Shown here: piece by piece, positions 36,301 to 45,824 of the stretch
Layout: each line of letters begins with the position of its first letter
Position numbering within the stretch: the stretch's first letter is position 1
NCBI GenBank assembly: GCA_002179805.1
Contig: NAVB01000373.1
Location: 1 to 64,000 of the forward strand
From: Acanthamoeba lenticulata
Taxonomy: Eukaryota; Discosea; Longamoebia; Acanthamoebidae
Direction: 5' to 3'
DNA: 64,000 nt
Translations under genes and position numbers: made by a program
The notes under the pieces: generated by a model
What the model saw: only the letters and a program-made list of their open reading frames with translations
Database searches by the model: none
What the model was told of the DNA's origin: nothing

Positions 36301-37119
36301 TTGAGAGCCCACGCGTCGGACAGCCGGCAGCATGCGCTCGAGGCATGCTGGGATGAAGTGTACAAGTCAAGAGAGAGTACGTCAGATAGGAGACTACCAC
36401 ACGCCGGTGGCTGCGGTGAACGAACCCGCGGCCAGGCCCTGGTTGGTCCCGGCCAACAGCTGGACGTCCTCCAGGAGCTTGATTTGGAATTGCAGACGCG
36501 TCCTCGCTGTGCAGAAAGCGCTCAGCGACCCGTTTGGGGCTCGTGGTGGGCAAGGGCAAGGACAGGGTGGTGGGAGAGACAGTGTTATACCGATGACCAG
36601 GGCCAGTGTGCTCACCAGCACGAGAGTGACGCGCTCGAGTGCCTGGTAGTCAGACACGGTTTTCGCACATGCGACTCGGCGCAGCGCTTGCCCGAGTCGC
36701 CGTTCCAGGACTTCTTTGATGTCCTTGGCAGCAACGAGCCCGGGCCACACGCCCATGGTGTCTTGGTTGAGGATCCACACGAGGGCTGACCCAAGCCAGT
36801 TGAAGAAGTTTCTCTTATCTTCTTGTTGGGCCATCTCATTGTGGTCGTCGAGGAAGGAGAGGCAGGCTTGGGCACCCTGCGAAGTGAATACCCAGTTGCA
36901 TAGCTCAGCCATTTCGAGCTCTGCAGGGCGCCTGGGCTCTTGTGGTGCATCAGCTGACGTAGGGTCGAGGGTAGAAGTAGTATGCGCGGCTAAACACAGG
37001 TCCACACAGTCCTTGGCCGGGCTGAGGTGCCTTGATGAAGGGGGGAACACTGGAGGTGGAAGAGGCAGAGGCGCTGGCCTGCCACGCTCTGCCCAAACTG
37101 CCAGAAAGCACTGCTCCAT
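33302..37119 (-). CDS. Large helical (ARM/HEAT-like) repeat protein, unrecognised
   Basis: Multi-exon gene of about 1,000 residues. Exons in order include ELCNWVFTSQGAQACLSFLD, LAFREAALRFFMSQFKPYVR, LVELAAKRIALLRKNGDVRC, LLEGLISIMRAMLGSDAWQQ, SYQDVLQVAETLLFDPVVRR, MRHLVWMAVQEPKVSTQKAA, YLAIGLDLLMSLIEYCPEGV and LARENGASWLLRDRRAAGAV; it ends LLQVMLSST. These are amphipathic helices with regular Leu/Ala spacing, as in ARM or HEAT solenoids. No enzymatic motif, membrane span or signal peptide is visible, so a scaffolding role is most likely. I cannot name the family. The start ATG 37119 (MEQCFLAVW) is the most upstream plausible one. Several intron borders between 34160 and 36100 are approximate. 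Confidence 0.6.
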
Positions 37120-37273
37120 GTGTGTTGCTGGTGTATGTGGGCACCAACAGACGAAAACAGTGCAACTTGAAGCGAAACGATATCTTTTCTTTTCTTTTTA
37201 CTTTCATTTGAAATGCATTAAAAAGTCTTAAAATGCCAAAAAGAAAACAATGTCTTGGAGGTTCGCTTTCACC

Positions 37274-38896
37274 TCACTTTACGAGGGTGTTGATGTAGGC
37301 GCACTGAGCGGGCTGGAGGGGCTGGTGGCGAACGACCTCGTGCTCGGTGGGGCTGCGCAGGACGAGGCGGGGCCAGCCGTTGGCCGCCGTGTAGGGCTGC
37401 CAGCCGGGGACGCCCGGCCGGCCGGTGGAGACGTGCGCGGACCAGAAGGCCTGGAAGAGCCGCACGAGCGGCATCTCGTTGGGCGTCGTAGCGTCGGTGA
37501 AGAGATTGCAAGGAGCTGGCGGGGGCGCGTTGAGGACGCAGCCCTGCTGGGCCAGATAGACCAGGTCTTCATTGTGCCAGGCGCCGTAGTAGGCCGGGAA
37601 CCAGTTGGCCTCGTAGGTCAGGTGCCAGAGGTGGGTCTGACGGTGACCACGCGCGGCCAGGGCCTCGAGCCACGCGATGATCGGGCAGGTGTAGAACCAG
37701 TCGGTGTCGAGCTTGGCGATGGCGGCGTAGTAGTTGTTGTAGCCGCCCGGGCCAACGGGGTATAGCGCGGCGAGGGGCTCGATCGCGGCGGCGCCAAAGG
37801 TCGAGTTGACATAGGCGTCAAACTGGGTCCGGTTGGCGTTGGTCGGGTAGTTCCTGACAAGCACGGTCGACTCGTTGTTGTTGAGCCCGAACAGGGTGGG
37901 GACGCGGTAGAAATGGCCCTTCTTCACCAGCTCCAGCGGTTGCTCGGGGATGACCACGCCGTCGACGGCAGGACGAGGCTTGGTGAACTCGGCCAGCGCT
38001 CCTTGGACCGAGATGATGGCGCTGAGGGGCGCCGCTCGCAGGCACGAGCGGAGAGCCTCGGAGCAGGCAGGCGTGAGGGGTGTCTCCTGGTTGCACTCGG
38101 CGTCGCTGCAGCCCAGCCTGTTGATGAGCTTCCACATGGTGTTGTTGATCCAGCTCTTGGACTCGAGCAGGTTGCCCGAGTAGCCAGCGCCCGAGTGCTC
38201 GATGGCCCGCTGGTAGAGGCCGCGGCTGGCCGGGGCCACGGCGTGGATGGCCACGGAAATGGCCCCGGCCGACTGGCCCGTGATGGTGACCGACCGCGGG
38301 TTGCCGCCAAAGGCGCGGATGTTGTCGCGAACCCACTGCATGGTGGCCTGCTGATCCATGAGGCCGTAGTTGCCGTAGGTGCCCGACTCCTCGAGGAAGA
38401 CGTCATGGCCGAGAAGGCCGAGGGCGCCCAGCCGGTACTGGGCGACGACGACCACGGTCTCGGTGGCGTTGGCCAGGTAGTCGCCGACAAAGTTGACGTT
38501 TCCACCTACGCGGAAGGCGCCGCCGTGCCAGAAGATGGCCACATCCCGCTTGGCCCGCCGGTGGGTCTCGAACGAGAGCGGCACGTAGATGCTCAGGTAA
38601 AGACAGTCCTCACCAACGGGGACGTTGTCGGTACGGATTTGCGGACAGACCAGCGGAATGCGAGTCGCGTTGAGGACGCCGTCCCACTCATCCAGCGGCG
38701 CCGGAGGGGCGAAGCGAAGCGGTCCGATGGGCGGCTTCGCGAAGGGAACCGACCGGAACTCGAAGCCTCGCACGGTCTTGACTCCGCCGACGTAGCCTTC
38801 GGTCGTGCGGACCACGACGTCGTAGTCCTGCGTGGCTGAAGCAGCTCCGGCAGCAAGAGCGACGAGCAGAACGCAGAGGAGGGCGTGCGAACGCAT
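37274..38896 (-). CDS. Secreted type-B carboxylesterase
   Basis: Intronless, 540 residues, unusual for its neighbours. The signal peptide reads MRSHALLCVLLVALAAGAAS. The alpha/beta-hydrolase features of the cholinesterase/carboxylesterase family are present: oxyanion loop IFWHGGAFRVGG, EDCLYLSIYVP, and the Ser nucleophile in TITGQSAGAISVA. The acid is probably Glu in LNNNESTVLV and the His lies in YYGAWHNEDLVYL. The spacing of all three fits the family. It should hydrolyse ester substrates outside the cell or in phagosomes; the natural substrate is unknown. A longer reading frame begins at 39079, but the ATG at 38896 starts exactly at the signal peptide. Several N-glycosylation sites are visible. 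The lack of introns could reflect recent acquisition or retroposition, though GC and codon use match the surroundings. Confidence 0.9.
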   Translation of the reverse strand: MRSHALLCVLLVALAAGAASATQDYDVVVRTTEGYVGGVKTVRGFEFRSVPFAKPPIGPLRFAPPAPLDEWDGVLNATRIPLVCPQIRTDNVPVGEDCLYLSIYVPLSFETHRRAKRDVAIFWHGGAFRVGGNVNFVGDYLANATETVVVVAQYRLGALGLLGHDVFLEESGTYGNYGLMDQQATMQWVRDNIRAFGGNPRSVTITGQSAGAISVAIHAVAPASRGLYQRAIEHSGAGYSGNLLESKSWINNTMWKLINRLGCSDAECNQETPLTPACSEALRSCLRAAPLSAIISVQGALAEFTKPRPAVDGVVIPEQPLELVKKGHFYRVPTLFGLNNNESTVLVRNYPTNANRTQFDAYVNSTFGAAAIEPLAALYPVGPGGYNNYYAAIAKLDTDWFYTCPIIAWLEALAARGHRQTHLWHLTYEANWFPAYYGAWHNEDLVYLAQQGCVLNAPPPAPCNLFTDATTPNEMPLVRLFQAFWSAHVSTGRPGVPGWQPYTAANGWPRLVLRSPTEHEVVRHQPLQPAQCAYINTLVK

Positions 38897-39098
38897 GGTA
38901 TGAGGTGGTTTGAGCGGCTTGAGGTTTCGGAGCGCGAGTGAGGCGAAGACCCACACACGCCCGTGAAGGTCCTGCGATTGGCCAACGGGGGGAGTTCTTG
39001 CGGTTGGGAAAGTCGATGTATTAACAACATACCTCAAAATTGTATGCATACAGTGGTGACGTTTCTTCGTCGCCAGCAAGAAGGTTCCTCTTGGGAGC

Positions 39099-40483
39099 TC
39101 AGGGGAGGCCAGCGGCGCGGTCCAGCACGATCCACAGACCAGCCCTATGCTTGTTGCGGATGACGTCCAGCCGCCGCTTGACCATCCGCATGCCCAGCAT
39201 GATCGTCAATCCGATCGCTGCCCGTAAATGACCGTTAGCTCCTCAACGGCTTGTGTGGCCACAACGAAAAAACGAACGGAATGTACCGATGAAGATGCCC
39301 AAGAGAATGAGGAGGATGACCACAACGGCAAGAACGATCAAGAGCACCGCCCCCGCGTCCCCGTCGCACTTGCAGTCGCAGTCGCCGCAGCCGCCGCCGC
39401 CGCAGTTGCCACACGACCCGCAGTCACCCCCGCCGCTGTGGCCCGAGTAGTCGTGATGAGGCGACGAGCAGCTGCAATCCGGCATGAAGCACCAATAGAA
39501 GCGACAATCGCCATAGCCTGTGTGTGTTTGTGTGCACGCGCGCCGTTGAGCCAAAGATTCAAAGGCATCGGCTACAGATGTGCGCACCATAGTAGGGCGA
39601 GTAGGTCAGGCCGTAGCAGCAGTCGGTGACGTCGCACACCATGCCGCAGCACCAGCGCCCGATGGCGTAGCACAAGCCCAGGATGCCCAGGAGGAAGAAG
39701 AACAGAAGCCACCCGAAGAGCCAGTCCACAAACAGCGCCGGCGGCACGCTCACATGCATGGCCTCGCTGAACAACTGCGCAGTCAACCACGCGTGGCCCA
39801 AGTCAGCGCTCCACCGCCCATGATCACACTTGACGGATGGTGCACGTACGCGATCGCGCGCGCGGTCGCGATCGACGAGCCACACGAAAAGGCTGCACAA
39901 GGCCGCGGCGGCGTTAACGGCCAAGAAGAAGATCGTCAGGTCGAGCGTGACCCACGACGCCACCTTCAGCTTCTCGCACGAGCTCGCCTCCTCCTCCCGG
40001 TGCTCCATTTCGTACGCTGAATTCATTATTTCGCAATCATGATGAAGAAGATGAGAACCAAGCGATTAAAGGGAAAAGGGTATAGAACGTCCACAAAATA
40101 ATAGTTATAATCCTAAAGGTGGGGGACGAACCGGCGTGGCAGAGGTCACACGAGGAGAAGGACGAGCTCTTGGGACTCACCGCGCGCCACTGGTCGAGGC
40201 AGCCGCGATGCACCCACCCAACGCTGCCGCGGCAGTCGCACGGCGCGATGAGGTGGCCTGGCGCCAGTTCGTCGCCGTCCGAGGCCGCTTCACCCTCCTG
40301 ACAAAAGCGGCACTCGGCGCCCTCCCGCACCAGCCCACCCAGGTCGTGCTGACCGACTCTGCGCTCCGTAGCCATAGGCGCACCCAGGACCAAGTCATGC
40401 TGGGGTGCAGAGGGCGTAGGTGGCGGCGCCAGTTTCTGGTAGACATAGCCATAGTCATAGTCCTGGTGTTCCTTGCCACTCAT
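39099..40483 (-). CDS. RING-CH (MARCH-type) membrane E3 ubiquitin ligase
   Basis: About 355 residues in four exons. The N-terminal C4HC3 RING variant reads CRFCQEGEAASDGDELAPGH, then LIAPCDCRGSVGWVHRGC, LDQW and SCDLCH. Joins keep frame: CHA|AYEMEH (donor GTTCGTC), PYYG|YGDCRF (acceptor CACACAG) and GIFI|AIGLTI. Three hydrophobic segments follow (VTLDLTIFFLAVNAAAALCS; ALFVDWLFGWLLFFFLLGIL; VLLIVLAVVVILLILLGIFI), with a Cys/Gly-rich loop (GGGDCGSCGNCGGGGCGDC) before the last. RING-CH ligases of this type ubiquitinate membrane proteins and direct their endocytosis or turnover. The Cys-Gly loop could bind metal or be palmitoylated; that is inference. ATG 40483 (MSGKEHQD) is the first true ATG in frame. 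Confidence 0.85.
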
Positions 40484-40764
40484 CTCTCTCTCTCTCTTTG
40501 TTCTGTGTTTGGCCACAGCTTTGTTTTATTGTTTGTTCCCGTGGCACGCAAAGCGCATCCGCCAGTTCTCTGCCCTTCAGCGAACTCCATTTAAAAATCA
40601 ACGTTGTCAGCTGACCGCGTTGGCGGAGAAGTACCAACACCTCTTGCAGTTGTCACTAGTGAGCTGATGTGCAGTTGTTTGTGCCGCCCTACCTTGCAAT
40701 GTGCTTGCTTGGCTTTAACAGCTGTTAATGACAAAGAAAACAGGTGGTGTTTTCGCCACATCGC

Positions 40765-43055
40765 TCAGAGGACGGTGATGTTGTGGTCCTCCTGGAGGTG
40801 GGTGCGGACAGTCTTCTCGATGCGGTGGATGAACTCGTAGTGGGTGCGCTGTTGTTGGAACTGCTGGTAGTAGACCTCGCGCCCAAACGTTCGTCGACAG
40901 TAGACGGCGCCGTTATTGTCGCGCATGAGCACCTGCGACACGTTGGGATCCTTCTTGAACATGTTGTGGGCCTTGGCGGTCATCTGCAGGAAGCTTCGGT
41001 CGACCTCCTTCTGAGCTGTTGGCACCGTTCCCTGTATGACGCATCATACGTGAGTCAGGCCAAGCAGAGCAGAGGACACATGGGCACGCACCCGAGCCAT
41101 GCTGGTGAGGTTCTCGTAGGTGAGGAAGTTGTACTGCTTGGGTCCGTTGTCGACCGGCTAGATAGTTAAAGTGGAGTTGTTGGCCGCGAGTGAGTCCCTA
41201 CACGATACTATTGTTGATGAGGCGTACGCTGGCTGGCTTCTTGACGCAGACGGCGTGGGCCAGTCGGCGCGTGGGCGGGCTTGACTTGCAGGCGCGCGCA
41301 AAGTTCTGCTCCATCGAGAGCAGCTCCGAGAAGCAGAGTTTCTGGGGGATTTACAATAATAAAAGCGAATTAGTAAATATTATAAATAAATAAAAACAGA
41401 AGTGGCCAAGCGTACGATTGAGTTCGTGTGTCGCGTGTCGTAGAGCGCATACTGGTTCATGACAACGGCGAGCGAGATGTGCTGAAGACAAATGATGTAG
41501 AGTCCCACGTATTCGCCGTCGGCGTGCTCCTTTGTCATCACCTCCGGGAGGCGAATGGCGCGCTGTGTGTGGATTGACGGCGACGACGACAACGATGCCG
41601 ATGACGAGGCTGATGATGACGACGTCCCCGAGGAGGACGGGATTGACGCACGCTGGCTGGCCTTCTCTCCTGGGACTGGCGACGCAGCGACGCTGGACGT
41701 GGTCGCGCCTGGCGTCGACGCGTGTGGTGTCCCGCGCACGACCGTATCCCTGTTCTTGCGCAGACTGGTCTCGACACACGGGCAGGAGAGGCCTTTGTTT
41801 CAGCCACGAGGGATAAAGAAAAAATGATGAAACTAAATAGAGCACCTCTCAAGAGCCTCCTTGGACATGAACGGGTGGTGTGAGGACCGCTCCGCGTCAT
41901 CGACGTGCTGGACTCGCTTCCCCGTGTCGCGTCGCCGCGAGCTCGCCTTCTGCAGAAGTCATAAGAAAGGTGTGGCTCAGCGCAGTTGACTCTCACATAG
42001 CAACAACCAAGCAAGAGCACACTCACCATGATGACCACCAGGTTGAGGATCCAGCGGGTCGTGTCGACATCCAGATGTGTGCAAAGGACACTGGAGCGCG
42101 AGCGCGGGCAAGTGAGCTTACACACGTCGAGGGCGGTGGGGGTGGTGGCAGCCTACCTCTTGTCCCAGTAGAGTACGCCGGCCAAGTTGAGCGGATTGGC
42201 TTTGATGTCGTTGAGCAGCTGCGAGGCGGTCAGGAAGTAGCGATACGTGCTTGCTCGCTGCGCCAGCGTTATGTGAGTCAAGGTCCAAGAGCAGCCCAGG
42301 TCATGTGCGAGGAGGAGAGACATGGGATGTTGTGACGTACGCCGGGGAGCTCGGTGTAGGGCAGTGGGTCGAAGGCGCGCATGATGTTGCGCTGAAGCGA
42401 CTGCAGAAGCGGGATGAGGAGCGAGCCCATCTCTCTGAACTTTTGCTGAAGCTCGCGCCGCGTGCTACCCTTGTACTGCTCAAAGACGTCGGCAAAGGAA
42501 CCGTTGTAGAAACGGAAGGCCCTGTAGAGGGCCTCCAGCTGGTAGGTCAGAGTGGCGTCCTCCTCAGCAGCGCTACTTGTGAGCACCTGTTATGAAAGAG
42601 GGTCAGCCAACTAGCAAAGAAAGGCTGCAGAAGAGGAAGATGAAAAAGACCAGAGTGATCTTGTTGGGGAGCGCCTTGAATGCGATTTTGGTCCGCTTGA
42701 GGGTGACAACGTCGACGGGCTTGTTGGTGAACTTGCTGGCAAAGGCGACCATGGCGGAACAGGCACCCTGAAGGAAGAGTTTGCTGTCGCGAGGCACTTC
42801 CTCCGGGTAGAAGTACAGCAAGATGTCGTCGGCCTCGGCTGTCTCATCCTCATGATGAGCGTCGTAAAAGAAGAAGCACCCTCGCTCAACGAAATCTTCG
42901 GGGCGAGCGGCGGCTGCATTGGGGTTCGGCGCAGTAAAGCCATCGGCAAACGAGGACGAGGAGAGGGAGGAGTTCGAAATCCCACTCACCAAGGATGTGC
43001 TCTCCCTCCTCGAGTCTATGTTAAGCGAACCGTGGGAGGTTCCTTGTGCATTCAT
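40765..43055 (-). CDS. HPS4: HPS4-like longin protein (BLOC-3 Rab GEF subunit)
   Basis: About 560 residues in several exons. The first longin domain reads CFFFYDAHHEDETAEADDIL, LYFYPEEVPRDSKLFLQGAC and VTLKRTKIAFKALPNK; it continues with YQLEALYRAFRFYNGSFADV. The second region has ANPLNLAGVLYWDKRLVCTH. The last exons read QYNFLTYENLTSMARGTVPT and EVDRSFLQMTAKAHNMF, then VLMRDNNGAVYCRRTFGREV. These match human HPS4 in the same order, including 'YNF..Y..I...L....P', which CCZ1 lacks as far as I recall. HPS4 with HPS1 forms BLOC-3, the GEF for Rab32/38 on lysosome-related organelles. An acidic region with Ser and Asp runs (about 41570-41660) separates the parts. The gene lies head to head with the histidine phosphatase, 104 bases apart. 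CCZ1 remains an alternative. Confidence 0.72.
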
Positions 43056-43159
43056 AACGGCAAATATGTCTAGATGTGCTGTGCGGCCTGAACCAGAAGT
43101 TTCTCTTTTTTGTTTCCTCTTTTGCTTTTTCTTTTCCCTTCTCTAGCTCTGGGCCCAAG

Positions 43160-44057
43160 ATGCAGAGTCACCCAGCTTGCGCGGACGGCGTCAGCAGGGC
43201 TAGCCAGCGGACGATTTACATCACCAGGCACGGCCTGCGTTTGGACTGGGTCAAGCCCGATTGGCATCTGGAGACAGGTACCTCTTTTTTGTCGCATCTT
43301 CGCCTGCCGAAGTTACTTGGTACCGGCTCACTGAAGACAAGGGGAGAAGGCGTGGGACACACCACTGTCAGAGGAAGGTCTACAGCAAGCGCAAGAGCTA
43401 GGTCAGCGACTGGCCGACGAGCCGCTTGACTTCATCTTCTCGTCGCCGTTCTTCCGCTGTGTGCAGACGGCCAACGCAGTGGCAACCGTCCAGCGCGAGC
43501 GACGTGGCGCATCAGCGGCACCGATCCTCATCGAGCATGCGCTCGGCGAGTGGGACGATGAAAAGGTCATCAGCGCTCGCACGACGGCTGAGCTCAAGAC
43601 ACTGTTCCCGCTCGTCGACGAGAACTATGCGAGCTTCCACTCCCCGCCTGCTGATGACGGCGCTTCCAAGGTCGAGTCCGTTCGTGAACTGCACGAGCGC
43701 TGTTGGCGGTTCGTCGAGTTCGTGCACAGCCACCCAGTCTACGGGGCCGAGGGCAGACGCATCCTCTTTGTCGGTCACGCGGCGTCCACGGCCGCCTTCT
43801 ACCGCGCGTGGCTGCAGGATCATACGGCCGACTTCTGCCCTGCGACGTGCTCGCTGAGCAAGCTGGTTCTCGAGCCAAACGCGATTGACGACGAAGAGGC
43901 CTACCAGCAGCACATGAAGACGCTGCAGCCACGGCCTGTGTGGCGAGTGGAGCTGTGGGCCGACTGTGCTCACCTTTCTGGAGGACAGCAAAAGCCCTGG
44001 CGGTTCGGCCCTGAGCACAATTGTGAGCTGGTCAGCTGGCGCAGCGCCCCAACCTGA
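43160..44057 (+). CDS. Histidine phosphatase (phosphoglycerate mutase-like)
   Basis: Two exons, about 275 residues. Phospho-His motif: RTIYITRHGLRLDWVKPDW. After splicing (donor GTACCTC at 43277; acceptor ends ...AAGACAAG, giving TGEKAWDTPLSEEGLQQAQ) come DFIFSSPFFRCVQTANAVA, the acid region ALGEWDD, and the second His in ILFVGHAASTAAFYRAWLQ. The arrangement is closest to the UBASH3/STS-like and TFIIIC-tau55-like branch of the superfamily (RHG, SSPF.R..QTA, GH). Substrate unknown: protein phosphotyrosine or small phosphate esters are possible. No signal peptide. It shares a 104-base divergent promoter with the HPS4-like gene. The C-terminus (PWRFGPEHNCELVSWRSAPT) is complete. Confidence 0.85.
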
Positions 44058-44179
44058 AGAATCCCACCAAACTGGCCCCTGCAGTCGAGTTGGTGGGCCA
44101 ATCCACGATGTTGCCCCCGCTTCACACGTGTCACAGGCCAAAATTTTCTCACGCGTGTTGCTTGTGGGTCGACTTCGTT

Positions 44180-44299
44180 GGGACAAAAAAAAGATATCGC
44201 CCCACCCAGATTTGAACTGGGGTCCTAGGTACCAGAAACCCATATGCTGCCAACTACACCATGAGGCGGTCTTGTGTATTGTGCGGTAGACCGCCGGTG
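44180..44299 (-). repeat. Left arm of inverted repeat containing tRNA-Gln copy 2
   Basis: Reading on the minus strand, the arm holds a 17-base element (44283-44299, CACCGGCGGTCTACCGC), CAAGAC, tRNA-Gln, GATATC, a T run and GTCCC. The same parts occur in the same order on the plus strand at 45526-45671. The 17-mer contains a perfect short hairpin, GCGGT-CT-ACCGC. Confidence 0.75.
44197..44268 (-). tRNA. tRNA-Gln(CTG), copy 2
   Basis: Identical over its length to copies 1 and 3, with intact A and B boxes, anticodon CTG and discriminator A. A run of eight T residues (minus strand) follows GATATC and should terminate Pol III. It lies about 150 bases upstream of, and divergent from, the broken Rho GTPase gene. 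Confidence 0.93.
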
Positions 44300-44417
44300 C
44301 CGGGCCGCCTGTACCTCCCGCCAGTTCGACCTCCTTCATTGGCTCGAAACCCGCCACCTCGTCCATGCCTCGAGTGTAGCGCTGATGCTCTCCTGTTGGC
44401 TGTGCAGATGGAACGCG

Positions 44418-45504
44418 ATGATCACGACGGAAAACGCACCGTGGGAGCGCGCCGTGGCGCAGCGGCTGGAGCTTCAGTGGAAGAACCGCGAGCATTACAT
44501 GGACGAGCCTGGCGGGCTGCGCGGCCTGCTCGTCGCTCTCGCTGCCGTACGTGGCGCGCTTCTTGTTGTGTGAAGCTGAACTCACTGTTGCATGCGCCAC
44601 GCCACGCAATACTGTACTGAAGACGAAGAAGAGGCTGGGCAATGTGCGCCAGGACTATCAAAAGTTCTTGGAGAAGCCCTGCAAGCCCCACAAACTCGCC
44701 AGCGCCCCCCACATGCTCAACCTCAAGCTTGTCATCGTTGTGCGTTGTTCAAGACATAAATGGAAGAAGATCTTCTCCGTGTTGACGACGGTGCTCATGC
44801 AGGGCGATGGCGCTGTGGGCAAGACCAGCGCACTGATGACTTACACGAACGGCGCCTTCCCCGAGTACATTCCCACCGTATTTGGTGCGCGCCTCTTCTG
44901 CATTTGTTGTTGTCGTTGTACGTGCGCTGAGGCAGTTCCTCGTTCGCAGGTAACAGCAACTTGATGGTGGGCGGAGAGCACTCCATACGCTTAGCATTGT
45001 GGGACACAGCAGGATCAGAAGGCTATGATCGTATGCGCCCATTGAGTTATCCACAAACGGACATCCTCCTCGTATGCTTCAGTCTGGTTCAGTCGCAGCT
45101 CGTTGGAGAACGTCAAGTCCTCTGGTGCGAATCTTGAGTTTTACTTGTGCTTTATTCCCATTATTAGTCTGATTTTCCATTATAAAGTTGTATTATGTAA
45201 ACGCCTTTTTAGTGGGTGCCAGAGATTAGGCACTACTGTCCCGGCACGCCCTTCATTCTGGCTGGCACCAAGCTAGATCTCCTCTCTTGCGACCGAAAAC
45301 AGCTGTGCTGTGCTGGAGCGGCTGATTGATCAGAGGCAGCCACTAGTGGGCTTGGATGAGGCAAGGGAGCTGGCACTCGAGGTGGGCGCGGCTGGATTCA
45401 TCATGTACTCATCGCTCACGCAGAACCTAAACTGCCTCATGAACGAATGCTGCCGAAGGCACCATCCACAAAATTTCAGCAACTTCCTCCGGGCCAGTGA
45501 ATAA
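44418..45504 (+). pseudogene. Rho/Rac-family small GTPase with N-terminal extension, reading frame broken
   Basis: An 80-residue N-terminal extension (MITTENAPWERAVAQRLELQ, LGNVRQDYQKFLEKP) leads by in-frame splices into a Rho-type GTPase: G1 LVIVGDGAVGKTSALMTY, switch I FPEYIPTVFG, G3 [18 protein letters not shown], then [10 protein letters not shown]. From here the frame fails. ENVKSS is one base out of frame (45090). The donor at 45125 leaves one base too many before [18 protein letters not shown]. After [12 protein letters not shown] (G4, TKLD) another one-base excess near the AAAA at 45296-45299 separates it from [20 protein letters not shown] and the G5 region IMYSSLTQN. Removing one base at each place would restore the family alignment, so either the gene is a recent pseudogene or the sequence has errors. 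Inverted tRNA-Gln copies flank it. ATG 44408 or an upstream exon could be the original start. Confidence 0.65.
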
Positions 45505-45525
45505 CGTTATTCGAAAATAGATTCC

Positions 45526-45671
45526 CACCGGCGGTCTACCGCGTTATCCATAAGACCTTTGTTCTATCCTTTCCTTCAAGACCGCCTCATGGTGTAGTTG
45601 GCAGCATATGGGTTTCTGGTACCTAGGACCCCAGTTCAAATCTGGGTGGGGCGATATCTTTTTATCGTCCC
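45526..45671 (+). repeat. Right arm of inverted repeat containing tRNA-Gln copy 3
   Basis: Holds the 17-base element (45526-45542), a 40-base spacer, tRNA-Gln and GATATC plus T run, then GTCCC. In the left arm the spacer is 14 bases. The longer spacer contains AAGACC twice (near 45552 and 45578), as if 26 bases had been added by a small duplication. Confidence 0.75.
45583..45654 (+). tRNA. tRNA-Gln(CTG), copy 3
   Basis: Third identical copy: CGCCTCA/TGGGGCG acceptor, CTG anticodon, TTCAAAT T loop, discriminator A, followed by GATATC and five T. The rest of 45505-45824 is intergenic: the 3' side of the GTPase copy, the repeat arm and an AT-rich 3' region of the next minus-strand gene. Confidence 0.93.
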
Positions 45672-45824
45672 CACCAGAGAAGATCGCGAGTAACCCGCCT
45701 GTCAGATGACCACGTGGCCGCCTTGGTTGTGTGCGATCCCTGCTCAATGTGATGTTGTACCATTTGATTAAAGAAGAAAAAAAAGTGTGCTTTTAATAAA
45801 TAAATTTCCACCTTCAACAAGCCC

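Noticed and set aside
39228..39629. Plus-strand frame opposite the Cys/Gly-rich loop
   Set aside because: Antisense of the RING-CH gene; no motifs, and the minus-strand exons splice in frame.
43512..44642. 376-codon minus-strand frame across the phosphatase, tRNA and GTPase region
   Set aside because: It runs through a tRNA gene and opposite a conserved phosphatase; a chance open frame.
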